Origin: Lachnospiraceae bacterium
Lineage (GTDB): Bacteria > Bacillota > Clostridia > Lachnospirales > Lachnospiraceae
Direction of reading: 5' to 3'
NCBI GenBank assembly: GCA_024690885.1
Contig: JAILOI010000025.1
Span: 1 to 33,782, forward strand
DNA length: 33,782 nucleotides
The translations under genes were made by a program, and so were the position numbers. How positions within the stretch are numbered: position 1 is the first letter of the stretch; each line of letters starts with the position of its first letter. Below the pieces are notes generated by a model. The model saw only the letters and a list, made by a program, of their open reading frames with translations, searched no databases and had not been told where the DNA came from. Shown here one piece after another: positions 23,949-33,051 of this stretch.

Positions 23949-24836
23949 ATGGGAAAGAAGCTTCTTTTCATTTATAATCCATATTCCGGCAAGGGATTGA
24001 TTCGCAATTGCTTGTCAGATATCGTGGACATCATGGTCAAGGCCGGGTTTGAGGTGACGATTTACCCGACGCAGGCCCCCGGTGATGCCATCACGAAAGT
24101 GGTAGAGGAAGCCTCCCGTTTTGATCGGATTGTGTGTAGCGGCGGCGATGGCACCCTCGACGAAGTGGTGACCGGTATGATGTCCCTACAGAATCGCATT
24201 CCGATTGGCTATATCCCGGCCGGAAGTACCAACGATTTCGGTAACTCCCTGGGAATTGATAAAGATATGCGAAAAGCTGCGGAAATCGCAGTAAGTGGAC
24301 GCCCATATCCGGTGGATATTGGGCGTTTTAATAAGGACAATTTTGTATATGTGGCAGCCTTCGGAATTTTTACCGAAGTTTCTTATGCCACCAGCCAGGA
24401 TTTGAAGAATGCCCTGGGCCATGTGGCTTACTTGTTAGAGGCGGTGAAGCAGCTGGCGGATATCCCGTCCTATCGCATGCAGGTAGAGTATGACGGCAAT
24501 ATGCTCTACGACGAGTTTATCTATGGCATGATTACCAACACCAAGTCGGTGGGCGGTATGAAGGGAATCATCCCCGGAGCCATTGATTTGCAGGATGGCG
24601 TGTTTGAGGTGACGTTGATTCGTACCCCGAAGACACCGATTGATTTAACGGATATCGTAAACTTCCTTTTGGGCAATGCCAAGGAGTCGGAATTTGTTTA
24701 TTCCTTCCAGACCAGTGAGCTGAAGTTCACCTGTGCGGAGGAAGTGACCTGGACCCTGGATGGAGAGTTCGGCGGAGGCCATGAAGTGGTGAATGTGAAA
24801 AACATGCATGCCGCGGTGGATATTATGGTCGAATAG
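23949..24836 (+). CDS. Diacylglycerol/lipid kinase family protein
   Basis: The 295-residue protein has the DAGK catalytic fold: (M)GKKLLFIYNPYSGKG at the start, VCSGGDGTLDEVVTGMM (the GGDGT nucleotide loop) and IPAGSTNDFGNSLGI. Members phosphorylate diacylglycerol or related lipids with ATP at the membrane face; the exact lipid is not evident. In-frame ATGs occur at 23934, 23940 and 23949. I prefer 23949 because GGAG lies nine bases before it and the family usually starts right at this strand, but 23940 with AAGGA is a fair alternative. Last gene of the block. Confidence 0.9.
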   Translation: MGKKLLFIYNPYSGKGLIRNCLSDIVDIMVKAGFEVTIYPTQAPGDAITKVVEEASRFDRIVCSGGDGTLDEVVTGMMSLQNRIPIGYIPAGSTNDFGNSLGIDKDMRKAAEIAVSGRPYPVDIGRFNKDNFVYVAAFGIFTEVSYATSQDLKNALGHVAYLLEAVKQLADIPSYRMQVEYDGNMLYDEFIYGMITNTKSVGGMKGIIPGAIDLQDGVFEVTLIRTPKTPIDLTDIVNFLLGNAKESEFVYSFQTSELKFTCAEEVTWTLDGEFGGGHEVVNVKNMHAAVDIMVE

Positions 24837-24845
24837 GGAATTTTG

Positions 24846-24875
24846 TTGAATACCGCAAGGGTTTTGATATATAAT
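24846..24875 (+). promoter_or_regulatory. fba promoter
   Basis: TTGAAT (24846-24851), an 18-base spacer and a perfect TATAAT (24870-24875) lie between the lipid kinase and fba. The leader includes a short GC hairpin near 24896-24911 (CCCCG...CGGGG). No terminator is visible after the kinase gene. Confidence 0.65.
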
Positions 24876-24937
24876 ACAGGCGTAGTGCGAATGAGACCCC
24901 GATCCCCGGGGCTTAAAGAAATAAGGAGGATGAATAA

Positions 24938-25801
24938 ATGTTAGTATCTGCAAAAGAGATGCTGGACAAGGCTAAGGCTGGACATTATGCAGTTGGTCAG
25001 TTCAACATCAACAACTTAGAGTGGACAAAGGCTGTTCTTTTGACTGCTCAGGAGTGTAACTCTCCGGTAATTCTTGGTGTATCTGAGGGTGCTGGTAAGT
25101 ACATGACAGGTTTCAAGACCGTTGCAGCTATGGTTAAGGCTATGGATGAGGAGTTGGGAATCACTGTTCCTGTAGCTCTTCACTTAGATCATGGTACTTA
25201 CGAAGGATCTAAGAAGTGCATCGAGGCTGGATTTACTTCCATCATGTTCGATGGTTCTTCTTACACAATTGATGAGAACGTTGCTAAGACAACTGAGCTT
25301 GTAAAGTTAGCTCATGACAATGGTATCTCCATTGAGGCTGAAGTTGGTTCCATCGGTGGTGAGGAAGACGGCGTTGTCGGCATGGGCGAGTGCGCTGATC
25401 CGGATGAGTGTAAGATGGTAGCTGATCTTGGTATCGATATGCTTGCTGCTGGTATTGGTAACATCCACGGTGTATATCCTGAGAACTGGGCTGGTCTTCA
25501 GTTCGACGTTTTGGATGCCATTCAGCAGAAGACCGGAACTATGCCATTAGTTCTTCATGGTGGTACCGGAATTCCGGACGACATGATCAAGAAGGCAATT
25601 ACTCTTGGAGTTTCCAAGATTAACGTTAATACGGAGTGCCAGTTGGTATTTGCTGAGGCTACTCGCAAGTACATCGAGGCTGGTAAGGATCAACAGGGCA
25701 AGGGATTCGATCCTAGAAAGCTTCTTGCTCCTGGTACCGACGCTATCAAGGCTAAGGTTAAGGAGAAGATGGAACTTTTCGGTTCTGTTGGAAAGGCCTA
25801 A
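24938..25801 (+). CDS. fba: Class II fructose-1,6-bisphosphate aldolase
   Basis: The 287-residue zinc enzyme interconverts fructose-1,6-bisphosphate with glyceraldehyde-3-phosphate and dihydroxyacetone phosphate in glycolysis and gluconeogenesis. Motifs are LHLDHGTYEGSKKCIEAGFTSIMFDGSSY (catalytic Asp and zinc His), EAEVGSIGGEEDGV (zinc Glu), GNIHGVYP, HGGTGIPDDMIKKAI and KINVNTE. AAGGAGGATG gives a strong ribosome site. Codon choice differs from neighbours, with many GCT, GGT, CTT and ACT codons, as expected for a very highly expressed gene. Confidence 0.97.
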   Translation: MLVSAKEMLDKAKAGHYAVGQFNINNLEWTKAVLLTAQECNSPVILGVSEGAGKYMTGFKTVAAMVKAMDEELGITVPVALHLDHGTYEGSKKCIEAGFTSIMFDGSSYTIDENVAKTTELVKLAHDNGISIEAEVGSIGGEEDGVVGMGECADPDECKMVADLGIDMLAAGIGNIHGVYPENWAGLQFDVLDAIQQKTGTMPLVLHGGTGIPDDMIKKAITLGVSKINVNTECQLVFAEATRKYIEAGKDQQGKGFDPRKLLAPGTDAIKAKVKEKMELFGSVGKA

Positions 25802-25816
25802 GAGCTTGTACTTGAA

Positions 25817-25848
25817 GGGTGTTCCAGAATTCTTTGGAACACCCTTTT
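25817..25848 (+). terminator. Hairpin terminator between fba and glnN
   Basis: GGGTGTTCCA (25817-25826) pairs perfectly with TGGAACACCC (25835-25844), followed by TTTT. Only 27 bases separate it from the glnN start, with no clear promoter between. Confidence 0.8.
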
Positions 25849-25875
25849 GATGTAAAAAAGAGAGAGGAAACAACG

Positions 25876-27999
25876 TTGGAAGAGAGAAACGAATTCTATA
25901 ATGTAGCCGACATTTTTGGAGAGAACGTATTTAATGATGCGACTATGCGTGAGCGTCTCCCAAAGAAAACTTATCAGAAATTGAAGGAAACCATCCGTGA
26001 GGGTCGTGAGCTGGATTTAGAGACAGCAGACGTGGTTGCTCATGAGATGAAGGAGTGGGCCATCGAGAAGGGTGCCACCCATTATACCCATTGGTTCCAG
26101 CCGTTGACCGGAGTGACTGCTGAGAAGCATGATTCTTTTATCACTGCACCCATGTCCAATGGCAAGGTTTTGATGAGCTTTTCCGGTAAGGAATTGATCA
26201 AGGGAGAACCTGACGCATCGTCGTTTCCGAGTGGCGGCTTGCGTGCAACTTTTGAGGCGAGAGGATATACCGCATGGGATTGTACATCTCCTGCTTTCGT
26301 TCGCCAGGATGCAGCAGGCGCAACACTTTGTATTCCAACTGCTTTCTGCTCTTATACCGGAGAGGCACTGGATCAGAAGACTCCATTGCTTCGTTCCATG
26401 GAAGCAATCAGCAAGCAGTCCATCCGTTTGGTTCGCTTGTTTGGTAACCAGACGTCTTCCCGCGTCACACCTTCTGTTGGTGTTGAGCAGGAGTATTTCT
26501 TGATTGATCGTAAGAACTTCCTGGCCCGCAAGGACTTGGTTTACTGCGGACGTACCCTGATTGGAGCGATGCCTCCCAAGGGTCAGGAGATGGACGATCA
26601 CTATTTCGGTGCAATCCGCGAGCGTATTGCTGCATTCATGAAGGACGTGAATACCGAGCTTTGGAAGTTGGGTGTTTCTTCTAAGACACAGCATAACGAG
26701 GTTGCTCCGGCACAGCACGAATTGGCTCCGATTTATGCCGAGGCCAATGTTGCGGTCGATCACAATCAGTTGATTATGGAGACCTTGAAGAAGGTTGCAT
26801 ATCGTCATGGTTTGCAGTGCCTGCTTCATGAGAAGCCGTTCCAGGGTGTCAACGGTTCCGGTAAGCATGACAACTGGTCTTTGGTTACCGATGATGGCAT
26901 CAATTTGTTAGAGCCGGGCAATACCCCACATGACAACATCCAGTTCTTATTGGTGTTGGCTTGTATCTTACGTGCCGTAGACGAGCATGCAGACCTTTTG
27001 CGTGAATCTGCTGCAGACGTTGGTAACGACCATCGTCTGGGTGGAGACGAGGCACCGCCATCCGTTATTTCCGTATATCTTGGAGAGCAGCTTCAGGATG
27101 TATTAAACCAGTTAATCAGCACCGGCGCTGCAACCCACAGTATCAAGGGTCAGAAGCTGGATACCGGCGTTAAGACCTTACCGGATTTCTTGAAGGATGC
27201 AACAGATCGTAACCGTACGTCACCGTTTGCCTTCACCGGTAACAAGTTCGAGTTCCGTATGGTTGGTTCCGAGGATTCCGTTGGTGAGCCAAACATCGTC
27301 TTAAATACCATCGTTGCGGAAGCTTTTTCCGATGCCTGCGATGAGTTAGAGAAGGCGGAAGACTTCGACTTGGCAGTGCATGATTTGATTAAGAAGTTAA
27401 TCACCGATCATCAGCGTATCGTCTTCAATGGCAACGGATACTCTCCGGAGTGGGCCAAGGAAGCCGAGAAACGTGGCCTGGCTAACATCACCAATATGGT
27501 GGACGCCATTCCTGCGTTAACCACTGAGAAGTCGGTTGCATTATTTGAGAAGTTTAACGTATTCAGCCGTACCGAGTTGGAATCTCGTGCCGAGATTGAA
27601 TATGAGATTTATTCTAAGAAGTTGAACATTGAAGCGAAGACCATGATTGATATCGTGCGTAAGCTGATTATTCCGGCTACCATTCGTTATACCACAGCGC
27701 TTGCTACCTCTATTAACCAGGTGAAAGCTGCTTGTGATGCGGATGTCAGCACACAGACGGAGATGCTTCTTGAGGTTTCCGACCTCTTAAGCGAGACCCG
27801 CATTCTGTTGGCGAAACTGGAAGATGCCCAGAAAGAGGGCGTGACCATGGCCAACGGCGTTAATCGCGCCACCTTCTATCGTGATCACGTTGCTACTGCC
27901 ATGGCAGAGCTTCGTAAGCCGGTGGATGCGCTGGAGATGCTGGTTGACAAGTCTATGTGGCCGATGCCTTCTTACGGCGATATGATCTTCGAAGTATAA
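25876..27999 (+). CDS. glnN: Type III glutamine synthetase
   Basis: The 707-residue enzyme makes glutamine from glutamate, ammonia and ATP. Length and sequence are of the GSIII class, not the roughly 440-residue GSI. Features include [20 protein letters not shown] at the N-terminus, [73 protein letters not shown] and [13 protein letters not shown] chose the TTG at 25876, after GAGAGGA at 25862-25868; reading further upstream would run through the terminator hairpin. It probably depends on read-through from fba. Confidence 0.95.
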   Translation: MEERNEFYNVADIFGENVFNDATMRERLPKKTYQKLKETIREGRELDLETADVVAHEMKEWAIEKGATHYTHWFQPLTGVTAEKHDSFITAPMSNGKVLMSFSGKELIKGEPDASSFPSGGLRATFEARGYTAWDCTSPAFVRQDAAGATLCIPTAFCSYTGEALDQKTPLLRSMEAISKQSIRLVRLFGNQTSSRVTPSVGVEQEYFLIDRKNFLARKDLVYCGRTLIGAMPPKGQEMDDHYFGAIRERIAAFMKDVNTELWKLGVSSKTQHNEVAPAQHELAPIYAEANVAVDHNQLIMETLKKVAYRHGLQCLLHEKPFQGVNGSGKHDNWSLVTDDGINLLEPGNTPHDNIQFLLVLACILRAVDEHADLLRESAADVGNDHRLGGDEAPPSVISVYLGEQLQDVLNQLISTGAATHSIKGQKLDTGVKTLPDFLKDATDRNRTSPFAFTGNKFEFRMVGSEDSVGEPNIVLNTIVAEAFSDACDELEKAEDFDLAVHDLIKKLITDHQRIVFNGNGYSPEWAKEAEKRGLANITNMVDAIPALTTEKSVALFEKFNVFSRTELESRAEIEYEIYSKKLNIEAKTMIDIVRKLIIPATIRYTTALATSINQVKAACDADVSTQTEMLLEVSDLLSETRILLAKLEDAQKEGVTMANGVNRATFYRDHVATAMAELRKPVDALEMLVDKSMWPMPSYGDMIFEV

Positions 28000-28012
28000 G
28001 AGAAAGAGTTGT

Positions 28013-28040
28013 AAGCCTCCGCAGATGCGGAGGCTTATTT
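28013..28040 (+). terminator. Terminator after glnN
   Basis: AAGCCTCCGC (28013-28022) pairs perfectly with GCGGAGGCTT (28027-28036) around AGAT; the T tail (ATTTAA) is weak. Confidence 0.75.
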
Positions 28041-28101
28041 AACATAGTAAGACTAGCAGGTGATGGAATACCTGTGATACCGAAGAAAGTTGGGGATTAA
28101 A

Positions 28102-29064
28102 ATGGAGCAAGAAGTGATTCGTTGTGAAGAAGTATTGTATGAGTACAGTTATTTTGAAAAGAAAGAAGGACTGGGTGGAAGCATAAAAGACTTTTTCTTT
28201 CGAGAAGTGAAGAAAAAAAAGGCAGTGGATAAGGTTTCTTTGAGTATAAAGCGAGGGGAATTGGTTGGGTTGCTTGGACCAAATGGAGCAGGGAAAACAA
28301 CGTTAATAAAAATATTAATAGGAATATTACAGCCCGAGGAAGGCGAAGTGCGGTGTAATGGGTATATACCATATGATAGGAAGTATGAGTTCCTAAAGAA
28401 AATAGGAGTAGTATTAGGCCAAAAAAGTCAGTTAAGCTGGGATTTGCCGGCGATGGATACACTCTATTTATTGCGTGAGATATATGAAATTCCAAGAAAG
28501 GAATTTGATGAACGTTTGGATGATCTGGCGGAAAAATTAAATGTAAAAGATAAGCTTCGAATACCGGTTAGAAAGCTGTCGCTAGGAGAGCGTGTAAAGT
28601 GCGAACTCATATGTTCATTAATACATAACCCGGATATTCTATTTCTAGATGAACCAACCTTAGGGATGGATATCGTGAGCCAACGGTTTGTTTATGATTT
28701 TTTAAATGATATAAATCAAACGAGAAAGACTACGATTATTTTTACGAGCCATTATATTCAGGATATTGAAAATCTTGCAAAACGTGTTGTTCTTGTCAAG
28801 GGAGGGAAAATAGTCTCAGATGGTACACTAAACCAATTGAAAGAAAACTATAAGACGGAACGTTCCTATGTAATTGAAACGGATGGAACGAAACCTGAAT
28901 TAGAGGCGGTAGGAGTTGGAATGACAAAATTAAGCGACAATAAGTACAAAGTATTTGTTGATGCAGAAAGTGCAGTATTGAAGAGTATTTCATTATCGAA
29001 TGTAGTCAGTATTGATGAGGACAAAATGGAGTTAGATGAAATATTAGAGAGTATTTTTGGTTGA
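28102..29064 (+). CDS. ABC-2-type exporter, ATP-binding protein
   Basis: The 320-residue subunit has Walker A GPNGAGKTTLIKIL, Q-loop VLGQKSQ, signature LSLGERVKCEL (a variant of LSGGQ with the second Gly replaced by Glu), Walker B ILFLDEPTLGMD and switch His in FTSHYIQD. The N-terminal insertion GSIKDFFFREVKKKKAV before the core is typical of the group paired with PF06182 permeases. The ATG at 28102 has GGGGA at 28092-28096. The gene and both partners are visibly AT-rich, with frequent ATA and AGA codons, unlike surrounding core genes. The substrate is unknown. Confidence 0.92.
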   Translation: MEQEVIRCEEVLYEYSYFEKKEGLGGSIKDFFFREVKKKKAVDKVSLSIKRGELVGLLGPNGAGKTTLIKILIGILQPEEGEVRCNGYIPYDRKYEFLKKIGVVLGQKSQLSWDLPAMDTLYLLREIYEIPRKEFDERLDDLAEKLNVKDKLRIPVRKLSLGERVKCELICSLIHNPDILFLDEPTLGMDIVSQRFVYDFLNDINQTRKTTIIFTSHYIQDIENLAKRVVLVKGGKIVSDGTLNQLKENYKTERSYVIETDGTKPELEAVGVGMTKLSDNKYKVFVDAESAVLKSISLSNVVSIDEDKMELDEILESIFG

Positions 29065-29075
29065 GGTAGTGCAGG

Positions 29076-29858
29076 ATGAGAAAATACTGGTATGTCGCAA
29101 GAAATCGTTTTATGGTAACGATGGTATATCGATCGGATTTTGTGTTTGCAATGGCAGTTGCAATTTTTAGAACGATGATTTCCGCGTTCCTATGGAGGGC
29201 AATTTATGGTGGCGGTGAGAACTCCTACATGCAGGGATATAGCTATAGAGAATTGGTATTATATTTACTGTTAACAAATGCAACAAGTTTGATTTTTTCC
29301 TTTGAGTTGTGCTTTAAAATTGGACAGCTTGTAAAGACCGGACGACTAACGCCATATCTATATAGACCAATTAATATATTATATGAAAATTTGTTTGAGA
29401 GCATAGGTGCAAGTGCAATCAGTATGATTGTGTTCTCTGCTGTAATGTTATTTTTTGATGTACATGGAAGTGGCAATGGGAATCTTTTTGTTCTAAAGCT
29501 ATTATATTTTGTTCTTAGTTATATTCTGTGGGTGCTTGTTCTTTCTCTGATTGGTTTACTTGGTTTTAAAATGATTCAAATGTGGCCATTAAAACCGATT
29601 ATGCGCGGATTATATATGCTTTTTGCAGGCATACTTTTCCCGTTAGAGTTTCTGCCATGGAAATTGGGAGGATTTATTAAGTACAACCCATTTGGATTGG
29701 TAGGAAGTACGTTAACACAAGTAGTAATGGGACGAATTGGAAGACGTGAAATTGAAAGCATGATACTAGGCATGCTGCTTGGAATTGTAATTTTTTACTT
29801 CCTATACAATTGGTTGCTGAAAAAATCTCTCAAGCTATATGAAGGGGCAGGAGCATAA
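29076..29858 (+). CDS. ABC-2 family permease, first subunit (PF06182-like)
   Basis: The 260-residue membrane protein has about six hydrophobic segments. The start MRKYWYVARNRFMVTMVYRSDFVF, the FRTMISAFLWRAIYGGGENSYMQGYSYRELVLYLLL segment and the interior TGRLTPYLYRPINIL motif are characteristic of the ABC-2 permeases found as pairs beside ATPases of this type. It starts 11 bases after the ATPase stop and overlaps the second permease by one base (TAATG), so the three genes form one operon. Confidence 0.85.
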   Translation: MRKYWYVARNRFMVTMVYRSDFVFAMAVAIFRTMISAFLWRAIYGGGENSYMQGYSYRELVLYLLLTNATSLIFSFELCFKIGQLVKTGRLTPYLYRPINILYENLFESIGASAISMIVFSAVMLFFDVHGSGNGNLFVLKLLYFVLSYILWVLVLSLIGLLGFKMIQMWPLKPIMRGLYMLFAGILFPLEFLPWKLGGFIKYNPFGLVGSTLTQVVMGRIGRREIESMILGMLLGIVIFYFLYNWLLKKSLKLYEGAGA

Positions 29859-30631
29859 TGAAGATTCGTGTATATAGAGAATTAATTAAATTGAGTGTAA
29901 GAGAATTTGTGATTTATCGGATGACAGCAACTTTGACAGTGTTATTTGGATTAATGTTTTATGGCATAGAATTGTTAGCGGGGGTTGTTTATTATCAATT
30001 CACAGATAGTATTATGGGGATGACGAGAAATGACTATATGATCCTGATTACGACTGCAAATATTATTCAAATGGGATATGAACTGTTGTTTGTGACATCG
30101 CATGAAAGACTCGAAGATGCAATTATAGAAGGAGAATTAGACTATGCGCTTATAAGACCGGTGAATTCTTTTTTTTATTATGCTTTTCAGCGCATAGATA
30201 TTGCTAGTGGTGTGGGACTGCTGGTCTCAGTGGCGTTCTTATGCTTTTTCTTGCGGGGAACCGCGTTGACCGGAATCCGAGTGGCCGGTTACATTGTTGG
30301 ATTATTCCTGGGAATTTGGATGCTTTTTTTGGTCAATCATAATATCGTAATGTTATCGTTTTGGGTGGAAAAATCCAGTAAAATTGCAGGTATTCCGGAA
30401 TACTTGTTTGAATTGGCATCTAGACCAAGAGGAATATATCCAAGTATACTGGTTTGGATACTATCATACATCTTGCCCTTTTTTACAGCGATTCATTGCC
30501 CAATAGAGATGTTGAGCAATAAAGGTTCTGTGATGGGAGTGGCATACTATCTGTTATTCCTGGTAATTGTAAGCGCTATTACTTATTTGCTGTGGAATAA
30601 GGGACTGAAAAAATATGCTTCTGCTAGCTGA
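29858..30631 (+). CDS. ABC-2 family permease, second subunit (PF06182-like)
   Basis: The 257-residue membrane protein has about six hydrophobic segments. It shares the pattern of its partner: LTVLFGLMFYGIELLAGVVYY, NDYMILITTANIIQMGYELLF, the short cytoplasmic motif EGELDYALIRPVNSFFYYAFQRID and a C-terminal YLLWNKGLKKYAS. The two permeases probably form a heterodimer with the ATPase. The start is fixed by the TAATG overlap with the preceding gene. Last gene of the operon. Confidence 0.85.
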   Translation: MKIRVYRELIKLSVREFVIYRMTATLTVLFGLMFYGIELLAGVVYYQFTDSIMGMTRNDYMILITTANIIQMGYELLFVTSHERLEDAIIEGELDYALIRPVNSFFYYAFQRIDIASGVGLLVSVAFLCFFLRGTALTGIRVAGYIVGLFLGIWMLFLVNHNIVMLSFWVEKSSKIAGIPEYLFELASRPRGIYPSILVWILSYILPFFTAIHCPIEMLSNKGSVMGVAYYLLFLVIVSAITYLLWNKGLKKYASAS

Positions 30632-30642
30632 TGGATGATATG

Positions 30643-30693
30643 GGAGACACTATTTCTTGCGATAAGCGCTAGGAGTGTCTCCTATAATTTTTT
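30643..30693 (+). terminator. Terminator of the ABC-2 operon, inside the 3' end of the convergent regulator gene
   Basis: GGAGACACT (30643-30651) pairs perfectly with AGTGTCTCC (30674-30682), enclosing a small GCG/CGC stem, followed by TATAATTTTTT. All but the first seven bases lie within the coding end of the minus-strand AraC-type gene. Confidence 0.65.
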
Positions 30694-31519
30694 GGAAACA
30701 CTTGGTGTAGTAGTTTCCATCAGAAAAACCTACCATCTCAGCAATTTCTGAGATGGGTGCGGATGATTCTAGCAAGTAGGAGCAGCTCTTCTCGATACGG
30801 TAATTCTGGATGAAGGAAAAAAGGGAGGTGCCCATAACCTTCTTGAATACCCGGGAGCATTCGCTACGACTTAAGTGAGCGGCAGTTGCGATGTCGTCTA
30901 GGGTTATCTGCTCGGTGTAGTGATTTTCGATATAAGAAATCATATCTCTAATCTGGTCATAATGTTTACTGTGTCCAGAGACCTTTTTCTCTTCGATGGG
31001 GAAATGCTCGTAGAGCATCTGCCAGAAGAAGAGCAGTTGCTGTACGGTAAACATCTCATTGCCGCTCTCATAGGAAGAGATGACGGTCTTTAGTAGTTCG
31101 GTGGCTGCTTGATGCCATTCCTCACTTCCATCCAAATGAAAAGATGCGACACCACTTCGCTCTGTAATGGGGGCCACATACTTTTCTTGGATTAGGCTTC
31201 CTTCAAATCCGTAGATAAGCTTCGGAAGGAAGGTGACCGCAATATATTCACAATCCTTCTCTTTCCACTGATGGCCCTCGTGCAGGGTACTCTGGTTACC
31301 GAAGAGTACATCCCCGGCCTTTAGGTGGTAAGTCTTATCATTGATGGAGTAAATCATCTCGCCGGATACTACGTATGTCAGCTCTATCTCCGGATGCCAA
31401 TGCCACAGAAATGAGTTGGTATCATAGTTCGACAGGCGCTCATGGCTCACCAATATGGGAAACCCAAATCCTCCATGTTCTTTTTTTTCTTTTTGTAAGT
31501 CATCGGTAATAATCTGCAT
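30650..31519 (-). CDS. AraC-family transcriptional regulator
   Basis: The 289-residue protein has an N-terminal cupin sensor (FLWHWHPEIELTYVVSGEMIYSINDKTYHLKAGDVLFG) and a C-terminal double helix-turn-helix: ITLDDIATAAHLSRSECSRVFKKVMG and ISEIAEMVGFSDGNYYTKCFQKIIG, ending TPSAYRKK. Such regulators usually respond to sugars and activate adjacent genes. It is divergent from the galactokinase gene, whose promoter lacks a good -35, so activation of galK is plausible (inference). The ATG at 31519 with AAAGGAG is preferred to a TTG at 31537. Confidence 0.92.
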   Translation of the reverse strand: MQIITDDLQKEKKEHGGFGFPILVSHERLSNYDTNSFLWHWHPEIELTYVVSGEMIYSINDKTYHLKAGDVLFGNQSTLHEGHQWKEKDCEYIAVTFLPKLIYGFEGSLIQEKYVAPITERSGVASFHLDGSEEWHQAATELLKTVISSYESGNEMFTVQQLLFFWQMLYEHFPIEEKKVSGHSKHYDQIRDMISYIENHYTEQITLDDIATAAHLSRSECSRVFKKVMGTSLFSFIQNYRIEKSCSYLLESSAPISEIAEMVGFSDGNYYTKCFQKIIGDTPSAYRKK

Positions 31520-31540
31520 GAGATTTCTCCTTTGCACAAT

Positions 31541-31569
31541 ATTTTACTAATTTAGAGCAACATCTTCAA
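31541..31569 (-). promoter_or_regulatory. Promoter of the AraC-type regulator gene
   Basis: On the minus strand TTGAAG (31564-31569), a 17-base spacer and TAAAAT (31541-31546) form a good promoter. Confidence 0.65.
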
Positions 31570-31591
31570 TGTACTTTTTCAGGGAATCTCC

Positions 31592-31597
31592 TATACT
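31592..31597 (+). promoter_or_regulatory. Probable -10 of the galK promoter, no clear -35
   Basis: TATACT lies 39 bases before the galactokinase start. The expected -35 position (about 31569-31574) reads ATGTAC, a poor match, which fits an activator-dependent promoter. Confidence 0.5.
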
Positions 31598-31635
31598 AGA
31601 ATTATCTATTGATTCGTATATGAAGGAGAAATACC

Positions 31636-32874
31636 ATGAATATTCCAAGTAACGCAACGTTAGAGAAGATTTACGGGGAGTCTGCAATCAGTGGCGCACG
31701 TTATACTTCTTTGGCGGAGAATTTTGAGAAAGAGTTCCATGCTAGCAAGATGGAATTCTTTACCGCACCGGGCCGTACCGAGATTGTTGGAAATCACACC
31801 GACCACAACGGGGGCAAGGTCATTGCAGCAAGTATCACCTTAGATACCATCGGTGCTGCAGCAGCAACAGATCACAATGTGATTAACGTCATCAGCGAAG
31901 GTTATCGTCCCATCACTATCGCGTTGGATCAGATTGATTCCGTTCCGAAGGAATCCGGAACCATTTCCTTGATTGCCGGAATGGTAGAGGCGATGAAGAA
32001 GTTCGGATATCAGGTGGGTGGATTTAACCTCTATGCATCTACCACTGTCATTGGAGCAGCCGGTATCAGCTCTTCTGCATCCTTTGAGATGTTGATCTGC
32101 TCTGTATTGAATTACTTCTATAATGACGGTAAGATTCCATACAGCGATTATGCTCGTATCGGCCAGTATTCGGAGAACAACTGGTGGAACAAGGCATCGG
32201 GATTGATGGACCAGATGGCTTGTGCTGTTGGCGGAGCGATTGAGTTGGATTTTGCTGGAGAGATTCAGTATGACCAGATTAACTTCGACCTAGCAAAGCA
32301 TGGTTATAGCATGGTGATTACCAATACCGGTGGAAGTCATGCAGATCTCTCGGGGGATTATAGTGCGATTCCTCGTGAGATGCGGGAAGTGGCTGCGGTA
32401 TTCGGTAAGGAACGCCTCTGTGAGATTACGATGGACGAGTTGTTGGATCGACTTCCGGAAGTGACTGAGAAGGTGGGCAACGACCGTGCCGTGCTTCGTG
32501 CCTTCCATTTCTTAGAGGAGAATGAGCGCGTAGAAGCGATGGCAGATGCTATCCGTGGAGATAAGATTGATGATATCCTTGGTCTTCTTACGGCATCTGG
32601 CAATTCTTCTTACAAGTTCTTGCAGAACTGCTATCCGATGTCAGATTGGAAGGTCCAGAAGATTGGACTTGGATTAGTGCTGACGGAGCACTTCCTGAAG
32701 GACGTCGGCGCCGGATGCTGTCGTGTCCACGGCGGTGGATTTGCAGGCGTTATCCAGACCATGGTCCGAACCAGCGACTTAGATGCCTATGTGGCATATA
32801 TGTCCAAGTATTTCGGCAAGGGCAATGTATATCCGATGAACGTACGGAATACCGGTGCGGTTCATGTAGAATAA
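31636..32874 (+). CDS. galK: Galactokinase (GHMP kinase family)
   Basis: The 412-residue enzyme is expected to phosphorylate galactose at C1 as the first Leloir step. The GHMP features are the N-terminal sugar motif APGRTEIVGNHTDHNGG, the ATP loop GAAGISSSASFEML, the catalytic-base region SGLMDQMACAVGG and the C-terminal GCCRVHGGGFAG. The sugar motif differs from classical GalK (GEHTDYNGG): Asn replaces the Glu. This may be a family variant of Clostridia or reflect a different sugar. GAAGGAG precedes the ATG. No other Leloir genes are in the window. Confidence 0.85.
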   Translation: MNIPSNATLEKIYGESAISGARYTSLAENFEKEFHASKMEFFTAPGRTEIVGNHTDHNGGKVIAASITLDTIGAAAATDHNVINVISEGYRPITIALDQIDSVPKESGTISLIAGMVEAMKKFGYQVGGFNLYASTTVIGAAGISSSASFEMLICSVLNYFYNDGKIPYSDYARIGQYSENNWWNKASGLMDQMACAVGGAIELDFAGEIQYDQINFDLAKHGYSMVITNTGGSHADLSGDYSAIPREMREVAAVFGKERLCEITMDELLDRLPEVTEKVGNDRAVLRAFHFLEENERVEAMADAIRGDKIDDILGLLTASGNSSYKFLQNCYPMSDWKVQKIGLGLVLTEHFLKDVGAGCCRVHGGGFAGVIQTMVRTSDLDAYVAYMSKYFGKGNVYPMNVRNTGAVHVE

Positions 32875-32890
32875 AAGCAGAGTAGATTAC

Positions 32891-32933
32891 ATAGGATAAG
32901 AATTGCATGTGTGCAATTCTTATCCTATTTTTT
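32891..32933 (+). terminator. Terminator after galK
   Basis: Two perfectly paired 17-base arms (32891-32907 and 32912-32928) enclose a TGTG loop and are followed by T to 32933. Confidence 0.92.
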
Positions 32934-33051
32934 ATGTGTTGTAATCGGATAAAACGTGAGGAAAGAGAAATTTATTCCATGGAATTGAGCCGGGGAATAG
33001 GACTAAATTTGAAAAAGTAAAAATCCGTCCCATACCCCCGATTCCTCACAC
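32934..33051. other. Short intergenic stretch between two convergent terminators
   Basis: I see no gene. It holds a 12-base palindrome, ATTCCATGGAAT, near 32974, and an A-rich patch. Nothing else is recognisable. Confidence 0.5.

Noticed and set aside
26017-26868. 283-codon open frame antisense to glnN
   Set aside because: It lies wholly within glnN on the opposite strand, has no ribosome site, and its product (rich in Leu, Arg and Cys without domain pattern) looks like a shadow of glnN codon bias.
28057-28074. CAGGT/ACCTG inverted repeat before the ABC-2 operon as an operator
   Set aside because: Arms are only five bases and I cannot find a promoter for it to control.
32972-32990. Palindrome ATTCCATGGAAT as an operator
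   Set aside because: It lies between two convergent terminators with no promoter nearby and is short enough to be chance.
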